From assembly GCA_002343485.1 (NCBI GenBank), contig DDST01000111.1, positions 1-14,737 of the forward strand: 14,737 nt of DNA, in the 5' to 3' direction. Position numbers and translations under genes: made by a program. A model generated the notes under the pieces. The model was not told where the DNA came from. It was given only the letters and a program-made list of their open reading frames with translations, and did not search any database. Shown here one piece after another: positions 8,262-14,737 of this stretch. Each line of letters begins with the position of its first letter. Position 1 is the stretch's first letter. This stretch comes from Proteobacteria bacterium UBA2383. GTDB lineage: Bacteria > Pseudomonadota > Gammaproteobacteria > Competibacterales > Competibacteraceae.

Positions 8262-8936
8262 TCAAGTAAGGGGGTTTAGAACCGGCAGCCGCCGGTACAA
8301 CGTCCGATCGGCGATATAAGCCAGCACGGCCTCCGGCAATAAATAGCGGGGTGACTGGCCGCGTGCCAGCAGGACACGGATTTGGGTGGCGGAAATATCT
8401 AACTGTGTCACTGGTTGAAACAGGATACTGCCAGCGGGTTTTCCATGCAGCATGAGCGCTTCATGTACCCGGCGGGGGGCAATCCATTCCTCCAGCACGG
8501 ATGGCACCGGTTGCGAAGCCCCAGGGCGCTGCATCACGACGATGTGGGCTAACCGCGTCATATCCCGCCAGCGATGCCAGGTGTACAGCTCTCGAAAAGC
8601 ATCTGCGCCAACGATCAGACACAATGGGGTCTCTTGGCCAAAATCTTCTCGCAAAGAAGCCAGCGTATCCACCATGTAGGACGTGCCTTCCCGGCGCAAT
8701 TCCCGGTCATCCGCCACGAAATCCGGCTGCCCGGCAATGGCCAATTGCACCAGCTCGAACCGCTGTTCAGCAGTGATGTGCGGTGTCCCGCGATGCGCCG
8801 GAATCCGGCAGGGGATAAAACGCACCTCTGCCAGTTGCAGCATTTCCAGCAACTCGAGCGCCGGGCGCAGATGGCCATGATGAATAGGATCAAAAGTACC
8901 GCCCAGAATGCCAATCGGGCGGGGAACATGCGACAT
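8262..8936 (-). CDS. nadD: Nicotinate-nucleotide adenylyltransferase NadD
   Basis: NadD transfers AMP from ATP to nicotinate mononucleotide, giving deamido-NAD, the shared step of de novo and salvage NAD synthesis. The 224-residue protein shows the nucleotidyltransferase signature GGTFDPIHHGH (12-22) with the HxGH motif, GTSYMVDT (84-91) and GADAF (110-114) for nicotinate-nucleotide recognition, and the C-terminal ISATQIR (181-187), the family's variant of the ISSTxxR ATP-binding motif. Length is normal. The ATG at 8936 has only a weak, distant ribosome site. It follows proA by 30 nt and precedes rsfS by 19 nt. Confidence 0.96.
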   Translation of the reverse strand: MSHVPRPIGILGGTFDPIHHGHLRPALELLEMLQLAEVRFIPCRIPAHRGTPHITAEQRFELVQLAIAGQPDFVADDRELRREGTSYMVDTLASLREDFGQETPLCLIVGADAFRELYTWHRWRDMTRLAHIVVMQRPGASQPVPSVLEEWIAPRRVHEALMLHGKPAGSILFQPVTQLDISATQIRVLLARGQSPRYLLPEAVLAYIADRTLYRRLPVLNPLT

Positions 8937-8966
8937 GTGGGTTATCAGCGTCCTGATTGTCGTTGG

Positions 8967-10253
8967 TTAGCGACGAATATGGCCATCGCCGAGCACTACA
9001 AACTTTTGAGTAGTCAGCCCTTCCGTACCGACCGGACCACGAGCATGCAGTTTATTCGTGCTAATGCCAATTTCCGCGCCCAATCCATATTCGCCGCCAT
9101 CGGCAAAGCGGGTGGAGGCATTGACGATCACCGAACTGGAATCGACCTCGCGCAGGAAACGCCGCGCCCGGCTGTAATTCTCAGTCACGATAGCATCCGT
9201 GTGCGCGGAACCGTAGCGGGTAATATGCTCTATCGCCTCATCCATATCCTTGATCACCCGGATCGCTAGAATCGGCGCCAGATATTCCTCGTACCAGTCA
9301 TCCTCGGCCGCCACCTTGATATCGAGGAGTAACTCACGCGTGCGAGGACAACCGCGCAGTTCGACACCAGCCTCCTGGTACATCTGACCCAAGCGTGGTA
9401 ACACCTGATCAGCGATGCCTTCTGCCACGAGCAAGGTTTCCAGCGTATTGCAGGTACCATAGCGCTGGGTCTTAGCGTTGTAAGCAACCGCGACTGCTTT
9501 TTCAAGATCAGCGTGGTCATCGATGTAGACGTGGCAATTCCCGTCCAGATGCTTAATGACCGGCACGCGCGCTTCACGGCTGATCCGTTCGATAAGGCTC
9601 TTGCCGCCGCGCGGCACGATAACATCCACGTACTCAGCCATGCGAATCAGTGCCCCAACCGCCGCCCGATCCACCGTATCAATGACTTGCACGGTATCAG
9701 CAGGCAGATTAGCCACCGCCAGCCCTTGCTGGATGCAGGCAGCGATAGCCCGGTTGGAATGCAGCGCTTCGGAGCCGCCGCGAAGAATCGCCGCATTGCC
9801 GGCTTTCAGACACAGTGCAGCAGCATCAGCGGTTACATTGGGCCGTGACTCGTAGATAATGCCGATCACACCCAAAGGAACACGCATTTGCCCCACCTGA
9901 ATGCCAGAGGGCCGGTATTTTAGACCGGTAATTTCCCCCACCGGATCAGTCTGAGCAGCAATCTCCCGCAAACCCCCGGCTATGGCCTTGACGCTTTTAG
10001 GAGTGATTTCCAACCGATCCAGCAATGCCGGCTCCAAGCCAGAGGCGCGGCCAGCTTCCAGGTCACGGCGGTTTTCCGCCAGTAGCCGTCCTTCAGATGC
10101 TTCAAGCGCCCCGGCAATCGCTAGCAGGGCGGCGTCCTTTACCCGGGTTTCAGCACGACCCACGATGCGGGAAGCTGCGCGGGCGCGCTGACCAACCGTT
10201 ATCATGTAGTCATCCACAGCACTTGTCGTATCCTGGTTCATGTTGTTCATCAA
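8967..10253 (-). CDS. proA: Gamma-glutamyl phosphate reductase ProA
   Basis: ProA reduces glutamyl-5-phosphate to glutamate semialdehyde with NADPH, the second step of proline synthesis in the cytosol. It is an aldehyde-dehydrogenase-fold protein. The catalytic cysteine is Cys268 in RYGTCNTLETLLV; the IIYESRPNVTADAAALCLKAGN block (132-153) and LRGGSEALHSN (157-167) are the ProA hallmarks. The C-terminus LHARGPVGTEGLTTQK is also typical. At 428 residues it is slightly long: the first 16 residues (several Met and Asn) are not conserved, and ATG at 10203-10205 (residue 17) would give a start closer to relatives. proB is not adjacent, so the two proline genes are split here. It lies between holA and nadD, a known gammaproteobacterial order. 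Confidence 0.95.
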   Translation of the reverse strand: MMNNMNQDTTSAVDDYMITVGQRARAASRIVGRAETRVKDAALLAIAGALEASEGRLLAENRRDLEAGRASGLEPALLDRLEITPKSVKAIAGGLREIAAQTDPVGEITGLKYRPSGIQVGQMRVPLGVIGIIYESRPNVTADAAALCLKAGNAAILRGGSEALHSNRAIAACIQQGLAVANLPADTVQVIDTVDRAAVGALIRMAEYVDVIVPRGGKSLIERISREARVPVIKHLDGNCHVYIDDHADLEKAVAVAYNAKTQRYGTCNTLETLLVAEGIADQVLPRLGQMYQEAGVELRGCPRTRELLLDIKVAAEDDWYEEYLAPILAIRVIKDMDEAIEHITRYGSAHTDAIVTENYSRARRFLREVDSSSVIVNASTRFADGGEYGLGAEIGISTNKLHARGPVGTEGLTTQKFVVLGDGHIRR

Positions 10254-10295
10254 TCCAAAACCTCATAACCAACGCTTCATGCGTCAGCGTGATAT

Positions 10296-11321
10296 TCAAA
10301 ACGTGCCGGGTAACAACTCCCGGCCAGCCAGCCGCAGCCCTGCCATCATGAGTTCATCCCATGGCGCGCCGGTTTCTGCCCCCTTGATGCAGCGGTCGAT
10401 CCGTGAGCAGGCGCGCAACAACTGCTGACAATCCGCTAAAGTCAAACGTTTCAAAGCATTTCTAATCAATGGCTTGCGCTTTTCCCAAACCTTATGTGCG
10501 TTCAGCACCCCTTCCAGGGGTTGTCCCCCAGCGCAGGTGAAGGCCAACCGGGTCAGAGTACGAACCTCTCGATGCAAAGCCCAATTGATCAATACCGGTT
10601 CGACCCCTTCACCGTGCAATCCATCCAGAATACGCACAACGCGCTCTGACTCGCCAAGCAGGGCAGCATCTACAAAATCATAGATGCTGAAACGGGCGCT
10701 GTCTCCCACCGCCGCCCATACGGCTTCGACCGTCAACGATGAGGTCTCGGCTGTCAGTACCAGCTTTTCAATCTCCTGAGCCGCTGCCAGCAAATTGCCT
10801 TCCACGCGCTCACTCAACAATGCCACCGCTTCTGGCACAGGATTCAGACCTCGGTTGCGCAACCGGCGTTCGATCCAGGCCGGTCGCTGGCGCGCATCAA
10901 CCGGTAAGGCAGGCACCACGACGCCGGCCTCATCCAGTGCAGCGAACCAGTGACTTTTCTGAGCGTGCCAGTCCACCTTGCCAGCGATCACCAGCAGCAC
11001 AGCGTCCTCGACCGGCCGCATAGCGTAAGCACTGAGCGCCTTGGCTCCGGCATCGCCTGGCTTAGCATCGCCTATCCGTAATTCCAATAGCCGATGGCTA
11101 GCAAACAGAGAGGGGCTGGAGGCGAGCTGCCGCAGGGTGTTCCAATCGAAACCGGTTTCTACCGTCAGGCATTCCCGTTCACTGTAGCCCCGCTCACGGG
11201 CCGCCGCGCGGATGGCGTCAGCGGCTTCCTGAGCAAGCAAGGTTTCCTCACCGAACACCAGGTACAGAGGCGCCAGGGTTTTGCGCAGATGGGCAGAGAG
11301 TTTGTCGGGAGACAGGCGCAA
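10296..11321 (-). CDS. holA: DNA polymerase III subunit delta
   Basis: HolA is the delta subunit of the clamp loader; it opens the beta clamp during replication. The protein (341 residues from this start) has the family layout: an AAA+-like N-terminal domain with LYLVFGEETLLAQEAADAI, no functional Walker A, SLFASHRLLELRI, a middle helical domain around a EGNLLAAAQEIEKL motif, and a C-terminal domain with VEPVLINWALHREVR and HKVWEKRKPLI, the last two matching E. coli delta closely. I chose TTG at 11319-11321 because the next residues, RLSPDKLSAHL, align with the start of E. coli HolA (RLYPEQLRAQL), and it lies 8 nt after the lptE stop with a weak GAGA upstream. A longer form from GTG at 11372 would overlap lptE by 43 nt and lacks a ribosome site. 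Family call is secure; the start is likely but not proven. Confidence 0.9.
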   Translation of the reverse strand: MRLSPDKLSAHLRKTLAPLYLVFGEETLLAQEAADAIRAAARERGYSERECLTVETGFDWNTLRQLASSPSLFASHRLLELRIGDAKPGDAGAKALSAYAMRPVEDAVLLVIAGKVDWHAQKSHWFAALDEAGVVVPALPVDARQRPAWIERRLRNRGLNPVPEAVALLSERVEGNLLAAAQEIEKLVLTAETSSLTVEAVWAAVGDSARFSIYDFVDAALLGESERVVRILDGLHGEGVEPVLINWALHREVRTLTRLAFTCAGGQPLEGVLNAHKVWEKRKPLIRNALKRLTLADCQQLLRACSRIDRCIKGAETGAPWDELMMAGLRLAGRELLPGTF

Positions 11322-11329
11322 AGGGGATC

Positions 11330-11836
11330 TCAGGAACCAGCAGCGGCTTGCAAACGGCGGATGATTTGCCACGATAGGTCATCGGCCATGCTATCCGTCA
11401 GCGACTCCTGGGCAGCTTCGAAGCCCAGCACCCGGTTTTCATCAAACAACAGGGTACGATTGGTGCTAAATCCTTCCGGTGGAATCAGCGTTTGACCATT
11501 TGCCAGCGTGACCTGGCAGACAACATCGTAGGCCAGAAAATACTGCCGCTTGATATCGAAGCGGTCGGCCGCCACGGTGCGGCGGCCGCCACCCTCACGC
11601 AGGATGGTGAGCGTCGCCGTCGCCTGGGCCGGATCGCGGGTGACGGTTACACCATTATTAGCCAGCAACAACGGGAGCTTGCGGCTCACGGAACCGGGCG
11701 GCGCAAGACCTGATGGGCTTTGCACATAGGTTATTCGCATCTCCGGCGGCAACTGCGCTTGACCGCGCAACTGAAAACCGCAGCCCGCCAATATCAACAC
11801 CACCAGCCCTAATCCATTCCAAACGATCCAACGCAT
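11330..11836 (-). CDS. lptE: LPS-assembly lipoprotein LptE
   Basis: LptE is the outer-membrane lipoprotein that plugs the LptD barrel and helps deliver lipopolysaccharide to the cell surface. From ATG at 11834-11836 the 168-residue product starts with a short signal peptide and a lipobox Leu-Ala-Gly-Cys with acylated Cys19, followed by GFQLRG, the normal LptE opening. The remaining region is poorly conserved in this family, but the size, the location directly after leuS and before holA, and the lipobox make the call sound. A longer frame from GTG at 11857 overlaps leuS and lacks a ribosome site, whereas the chosen ATG has AAGGA 8 nt upstream. The gap to the leuS stop is 14 nt. Confidence 0.9.
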   Translation of the reverse strand: MRWIVWNGLGLVVLILAGCGFQLRGQAQLPPEMRITYVQSPSGLAPPGSVSRKLPLLLANNGVTVTRDPAQATATLTILREGGGRRTVAADRFDIKRQYFLAYDVVCQVTLANGQTLIPPEGFSTNRTLLFDENRVLGFEAAQESLTDSMADDLSWQIIRRLQAAAGS

Positions 11837-11844
11837 GAGGGCTA

Positions 11845-11849
11845 TCCTT
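11845..11849 (-). promoter_or_regulatory. Shine-Dalgarno of lptE
   Basis: AAGGA on the minus strand with an 8-nt spacer to the ATG at 11836. It overlaps the region just after the leuS stop and decides between two possible lptE starts. Confidence 0.75.
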
Positions 11850-11850
11850 C

Positions 11851-14466
11851 TCAGCACACCACATTGACCAGTTTGTCAGGCACAATCACAATCTTACGGA
11901 TTGGCTTACCCGCAACAAAGCGCTGAACATTCGGCTCAGCCTGGGCGATCTGCTCAATCGCTTCGCGCCCAGCATCCACCGGAACTTCAATTTGCCCACG
12001 CAACTTACCATTAACCTGCACCACCAACGTCACCCGTGAACGCGCTAGCGCGGCCTCATCCGGCATTGGCCACGCCGCGTTCAACACATCCTCGCCATAG
12101 CCCAGCTCCCGCCACAAGGTATGGGTGATATGCGGCACAATCGGCGATAGTAACCGCAGCAGAATACCCAAACCTTCACGGCGTACCGCCGGTACTGATG
12201 CATCCTCACTCATCTCGCTCCGGCTCAGCGCATTCAGAATCTTCATGCCGCCAGAGACCACGGTGTTGAATTGGTGGCGGCCAAAGTCGTACAGCGCTTG
12301 ATGCAGCGCCTCATGCACTTCGCGGCGGACTACACGCAAAGGCTCAGACAAAGCGGCAGCGTCCAGTTCACCGGCAGCGCGAATCGCATCCTGATGTTCA
12401 GCGGCATGAAGCCACAAGCGGCGCAAAAAGCGATAAGCGCCCGCCACCCCAGAATCCGACCATTCCAGCGCTTGATCAGGCGGCGCAGCGAACATCATAA
12501 ACAACCGGGCAGTGTCGGCCCCGTATTGTTCGATCAGCGACTGCGGATCGACGCCATTGTTCTTCGATTTAGCCATTTTCTCGATGCCGCCGATCGCCAC
12601 CGGCTGTCCATCGCTGCTCAAGGCCGCAGCCAGTGGCCGGCCCTTATCGTCGGTTTGCACCTTGACATCCGCCGGGTTGATCCATTGCTTGCGACCCTCC
12701 GCGCTCTCCCGGTAGAAAGTGGGCGCAATCACCATGCCTTGAGTCAACAGGTGGGCAAACGGTTCGTTGACCTGGATCAAGCCTAGATCACGCATAACCT
12801 TGGTCCAGAAGCGGGAATATAGCAGGTGCAAGATCGCATGTTCGATGCCGCCGACATACTGATCGACCGGCATCCAGTAATCGGCCCGTTGATCGATCAT
12901 CACTTCCGCGCCGGGGGTACAGTAGCGGAAGAAATACCAGGACGAATCGACAAAGGTGTCCATGGTATCGGTCTCGCGCCGGGCTGGCTGGCCACATTCC
13001 GGGCAGATACAGTGTAGAAACTCAGGATATTTATTGAGGGGATTGCCAGAACCGTCCGGGATCAGGTGCTCGGGCAACACCACTGGTAACTGTTCATCCG
13101 GCACAGGCACTGCGCCGCAACCGGCGCAATGAATGATTGGAATCGGCGTTCCCCAATAACGCTGGCGGGAAACGCCCCAGTCACGCAATCGCCATGTCAC
13201 TTTCTTCTCGCCCAGACCCTTGGCGCTCAGGTCAGCAGCGATAGCATCCACCGCCTGCGTGAAATTCAGTCCGTCATACGGACCAGAGTTGATGCAGACC
13301 CCCTCATCGGCGTAAGCCTCCTGCCAGGGCGCTGGGGTTTCGCCGCCGATGCGGGTGCGAATCACTGGCTTGATTGGCAAGCCGAATTGGCTGGCAAAGG
13401 CGAAATCGCGCTCATCATGGGCCGGCACCGCCATCACTGCGCCCTCGCCGTAACCCATCAGGACATAGTTGGCGACCCACAACGGCAAGGCGTCGCCGGT
13501 CAGCGGATGGGTTACGGTCAACCCTGTTGGCATCCCCTTCTTTTCCTGCGTCGCTAACTCCGCCTCGGTGACACCGCCGCGCCGGCATTCATCGATGAAT
13601 GCGGCCAGTTGCGGATTGGTTTGTGCGGCGTGCAAGGCCAGCGGATGTTCGGCAGCGACTGCGACGTAGGTCGCCCCCATCAGGGTATCGGCACGAGTCG
13701 TGAAGACCCAGAGAATGCCAGACGCCTCTCCTCCCCCAAGCGGCGAGGGGCTTTGATAAGGAAACCCGATCCGTACCCCGTGGCTTTTACCGATCCAGTT
13801 CTTCTGCATCAGCTTGACTTGCTCTGGCCAGCCAGGTAATTGATCGAGCTCCGCGAGCAACTCCTCGGCGTATTGGGTGATTGCCAGGTAATACATGGGG
13901 ATTTCGCGCTTCTCGACGACCGCGCCGGTGCGCCAGCCGCGCCCATCAATGACCTGCTCATTGGCTAATACAGTTTGATCAACCGGGTCCCAATTGACCA
14001 CGCCCGTTTTCAGGTAGGCGATGCCTTTTTCCAGCATGCGCAGGAACAACCATTGATTCCAGCGGTAATACTCCGGCGTACAGGTCGCCACCTCGCGTTC
14101 CCAGTCCAACGCGAAGCCTAGCAACTGGAGTTGCTTTTTCATGTAGGCAATGTTGTCGAAGGTCCATTGCGCTGGGGCAACGCGGGAAGCCATCGCCGCA
14201 TTTTCCGCCGGCAAGCCGAACGCATCCCAACCCATCGGCTGCAAGACGTTCTTGCCCAGCATCCGCTGGTAACGCGCGATCACATCACCAATGGTGTAGT
14301 TGCGCACATGCCCCATGTGCAGCCGCCCACTGGGATAAGGAAACATGGACAGGCAATAGAACTTCTCACGGCCCGGCTCCTCGCGTGTAGCGAAGATTCG
14401 TTGCTCATCCCAATAGCTTTGGGTTTCCGCTTCAATGACTTGCGGCTGGTAAGACTCGGCGATCAC
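11851..14466 (-). CDS. leuS: Leucyl-tRNA synthetase
   Basis: LeuS charges leucine tRNAs in the cytosol. The 871-residue product (E. coli 860) shows the class I order: HMGH in PYPSGRLHMGH (50-53), a connective editing domain with VFTTRADT and the GAVMAVPAHDERD block, a CAGC (447-450) / CPEC (488-491) putative zinc knuckle, and a KMAKS (630-634) catalytic loop where the consensus is KMSKS. The end has the VQVNGKLRG/VPDKLVNVV domain. I start it at GTG 14464-14466 because AGGAA lies 6 nt upstream and the next residues (ESYQPQVIEAETQSYWDEQ) match the usual LeuS opening. A frame running to 14619 adds 51 residues that match nothing. An in-frame insertion at 239-248 (Ser-Pro-Ser-Pro-Leu-Gly-Gly-Gly) in the editing-domain linker is translated repeat element. 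It is the first gene of the operon. Confidence 0.96.
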   Translation of the reverse strand: MIAESYQPQVIEAETQSYWDEQRIFATREEPGREKFYCLSMFPYPSGRLHMGHVRNYTIGDVIARYQRMLGKNVLQPMGWDAFGLPAENAAMASRVAPAQWTFDNIAYMKKQLQLLGFALDWEREVATCTPEYYRWNQWLFLRMLEKGIAYLKTGVVNWDPVDQTVLANEQVIDGRGWRTGAVVEKREIPMYYLAITQYAEELLAELDQLPGWPEQVKLMQKNWIGKSHGVRIGFPYQSPSPLGGGEASGILWVFTTRADTLMGATYVAVAAEHPLALHAAQTNPQLAAFIDECRRGGVTEAELATQEKKGMPTGLTVTHPLTGDALPLWVANYVLMGYGEGAVMAVPAHDERDFAFASQFGLPIKPVIRTRIGGETPAPWQEAYADEGVCINSGPYDGLNFTQAVDAIAADLSAKGLGEKKVTWRLRDWGVSRQRYWGTPIPIIHCAGCGAVPVPDEQLPVVLPEHLIPDGSGNPLNKYPEFLHCICPECGQPARRETDTMDTFVDSSWYFFRYCTPGAEVMIDQRADYWMPVDQYVGGIEHAILHLLYSRFWTKVMRDLGLIQVNEPFAHLLTQGMVIAPTFYRESAEGRKQWINPADVKVQTDDKGRPLAAALSSDGQPVAIGGIEKMAKSKNNGVDPQSLIEQYGADTARLFMMFAAPPDQALEWSDSGVAGAYRFLRRLWLHAAEHQDAIRAAGELDAAALSEPLRVVRREVHEALHQALYDFGRHQFNTVVSGGMKILNALSRSEMSEDASVPAVRREGLGILLRLLSPIVPHITHTLWRELGYGEDVLNAAWPMPDEAALARSRVTLVVQVNGKLRGQIEVPVDAGREAIEQIAQAEPNVQRFVAGKPIRKIVIVPDKLVNVVC
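13723..13753. repeat. CCCCTCGCC element translated in frame inside leuS
   Basis: On the minus strand the sequence reads CCCCTCGCCGCTTGGGGGAG, a C-rich arm facing a G-rich arm, and it encodes residues 239-248 of LeuS. The first 14 bases match the intergenic element at 489-527 apart from one base. E. coli LeuS has no comparable segment at this point, which is a surface linker between the GFPY-type strand and the VFTTR motif of the editing domain. Confidence 0.55.
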
Positions 14467-14472
14467 GGCAAT

Positions 14473-14477
14473 TTCCT
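14473..14477 (-). promoter_or_regulatory. Shine-Dalgarno of leuS
   Basis: AGGAA on the minus strand, 6 nt before the GTG start at 14466. It is the best ribosome site upstream of leuS and fixes the start well inside a longer open frame. Confidence 0.75.
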
Positions 14478-14483
14478 GGCGTT

Positions 14484-14520
14484 GACGGGCTTTAAAACGA
14501 AGGACGGGCTTTGAAACGAA
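14484..14520 (-). repeat. Tandem 18-nt duplication in the leuS leader
   Basis: Two copies, 14484-14501 and 14503-14520, differ at one position of 18 and repeat with a 19-nt period; on the plus strand each reads GACGGGCTTT(A/G)AAACGAA. They fill the space between the putative promoter and the leuS ribosome site. I see no pairing between them that would make an attenuator, so function is unknown. Confidence 0.7.
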
Positions 14521-14527
14521 GCGGGTT

Positions 14528-14536
14528 AAAATACCA
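14528..14536 (-). promoter_or_regulatory. Possible extended -10 promoter element for the leuS operon
   Basis: On the minus strand TGGTATTTT fits TGnTATTTT, an extended -10 with two mismatches to TATAAT; the expected -35 region has no good match. It would start transcription near 14521, giving a leader of about 55 nt that includes the tandem duplication. This is a single weak motif. Confidence 0.25.
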
Positions 14537-14737
14537 TAACTTTCCAGACAGACGCAGACACTGATAAACAGGATTCCGGCTGGCTCCACAAAGAGCCTTG
14601 ACACGCCATAAAAAATCACAACAAACCATCTAACACCACATCAAGTTGCATAACACGCCAGAAAGACACTCGGGCTGGCGGATCTTGCTTTTCTTCTAGT
14701 GATCTTTGCGTTCTCTTCTTCGCCCCATTGCCGCGGG
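14537..14737. other. Non-coding region upstream of leuS, otherwise unassigned
   Basis: No convincing gene is seen. A CGCCAG (14656-14661) / CTGGCG (14675-14680) hairpin with a 13-nt loop is followed on the plus strand by a loosely T-rich stretch and could be a weak terminator. On the minus strand 13 sense codons rich in Arg end in TAG at 14696-14698 and could be the tail of a gene beyond the window, but this is too short to support. Confidence 0.3.

Noticed and set aside
8574..9269. 231-residue plus-strand open frame across nadD and proA
   Set aside because: It is antisense to two clearly recognised genes, has no family features and no ribosome site, and reflects the codon bias of the genes opposite.
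11837..11857. Longer lptE start overlapping the leuS stop
   Set aside because: GTG at 11857 has no ribosome site, while ATG at 11836 has AAGGA at ideal distance and gives a normal signal peptide length.
14467..14619. 51-residue N-terminal extension of LeuS
   Set aside because: The extension matches no LeuS opening and spans the leader duplication; GTG at 14466 has a good ribosome site and begins the conserved sequence.
14696..14737. C-terminal 13 codons of an upstream minus-strand gene
   Set aside because: It is open from the window edge to TAG, but 13 codons without a recognisable motif are expected by chance.

Overview
The window is almost entirely one long, tightly packed gene cluster on the minus strand. 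Reading 5'->3' on that strand the order is leuS - lptE - holA - proA - nadD - rsfS - rlmH - maf - rng - yhdP - nit (about 14466 down to 657). Gene content, gene order, a lipoprotein LptE with a clean lipobox, and the rng-yhdP-nit module all point to a gammaproteobacterium. A PEP-CTERM protein at the left edge suggests an exosortase-bearing, exopolysaccharide-making lineage, such as those found in floc- or biofilm-forming communities. The species cannot be fixed from the sequence; a Competibacter- or Chromatiales-like bacterium is only a guess.

Right edge (14467-14737): the leader of leuS, with a 19-bp tandem duplication, a possible extended -10 element and a good Shine-Dalgarno. From there the genes run leftwards with very short gaps or overlaps: leuS/lptE 14 nt, lptE/holA 8 nt, rlmH/maf 1 nt, rng/yhdP a 4-nt GTGA overlap, yhdP/nit 6 nt. 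This spacing supports co-transcription and translational coupling. The cluster appears to join two blocks that many gammaproteobacteria keep apart: the leuS-lptE-holA...nadD-rsfS-rlmH block and the maf-rng-yhdP-nit block. The products cover leucyl-tRNA charging, LPS and phospholipid delivery to the outer membrane (LptE, YhdP), the replicative clamp loader (HolA), proline and NAD synthesis (ProA, NadD), ribosome silencing and rRNA modification (RsfS, RlmH), RNA processing (RNase G), and housecleaning of nucleotides and metabolites (Maf, Nit).

Left edge (1-656): the usual tldD partner of nit is missing. Instead there is a visibly AT-richer plus-strand ORF ending in a PEP-CTERM anchor but lacking a signal peptide, so it is likely a broken or remnant gene. 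A strong bidirectional terminator separates it from nit.

The most interesting unexplained structure is a set of short GC-rich palindrome-like elements sharing a CCCCTCGCC core. They occur in the 450-657 intergenic space and again inside coding sequence, in frame, in leuS and at the start of yhdP, with a weaker one in the middle of yhdP. They look like a dispersed repeat family that tolerates, or is translated within, essential genes. I see no CRISPR array, tRNA, rRNA, transposase, defence system or other new multi-gene system here.
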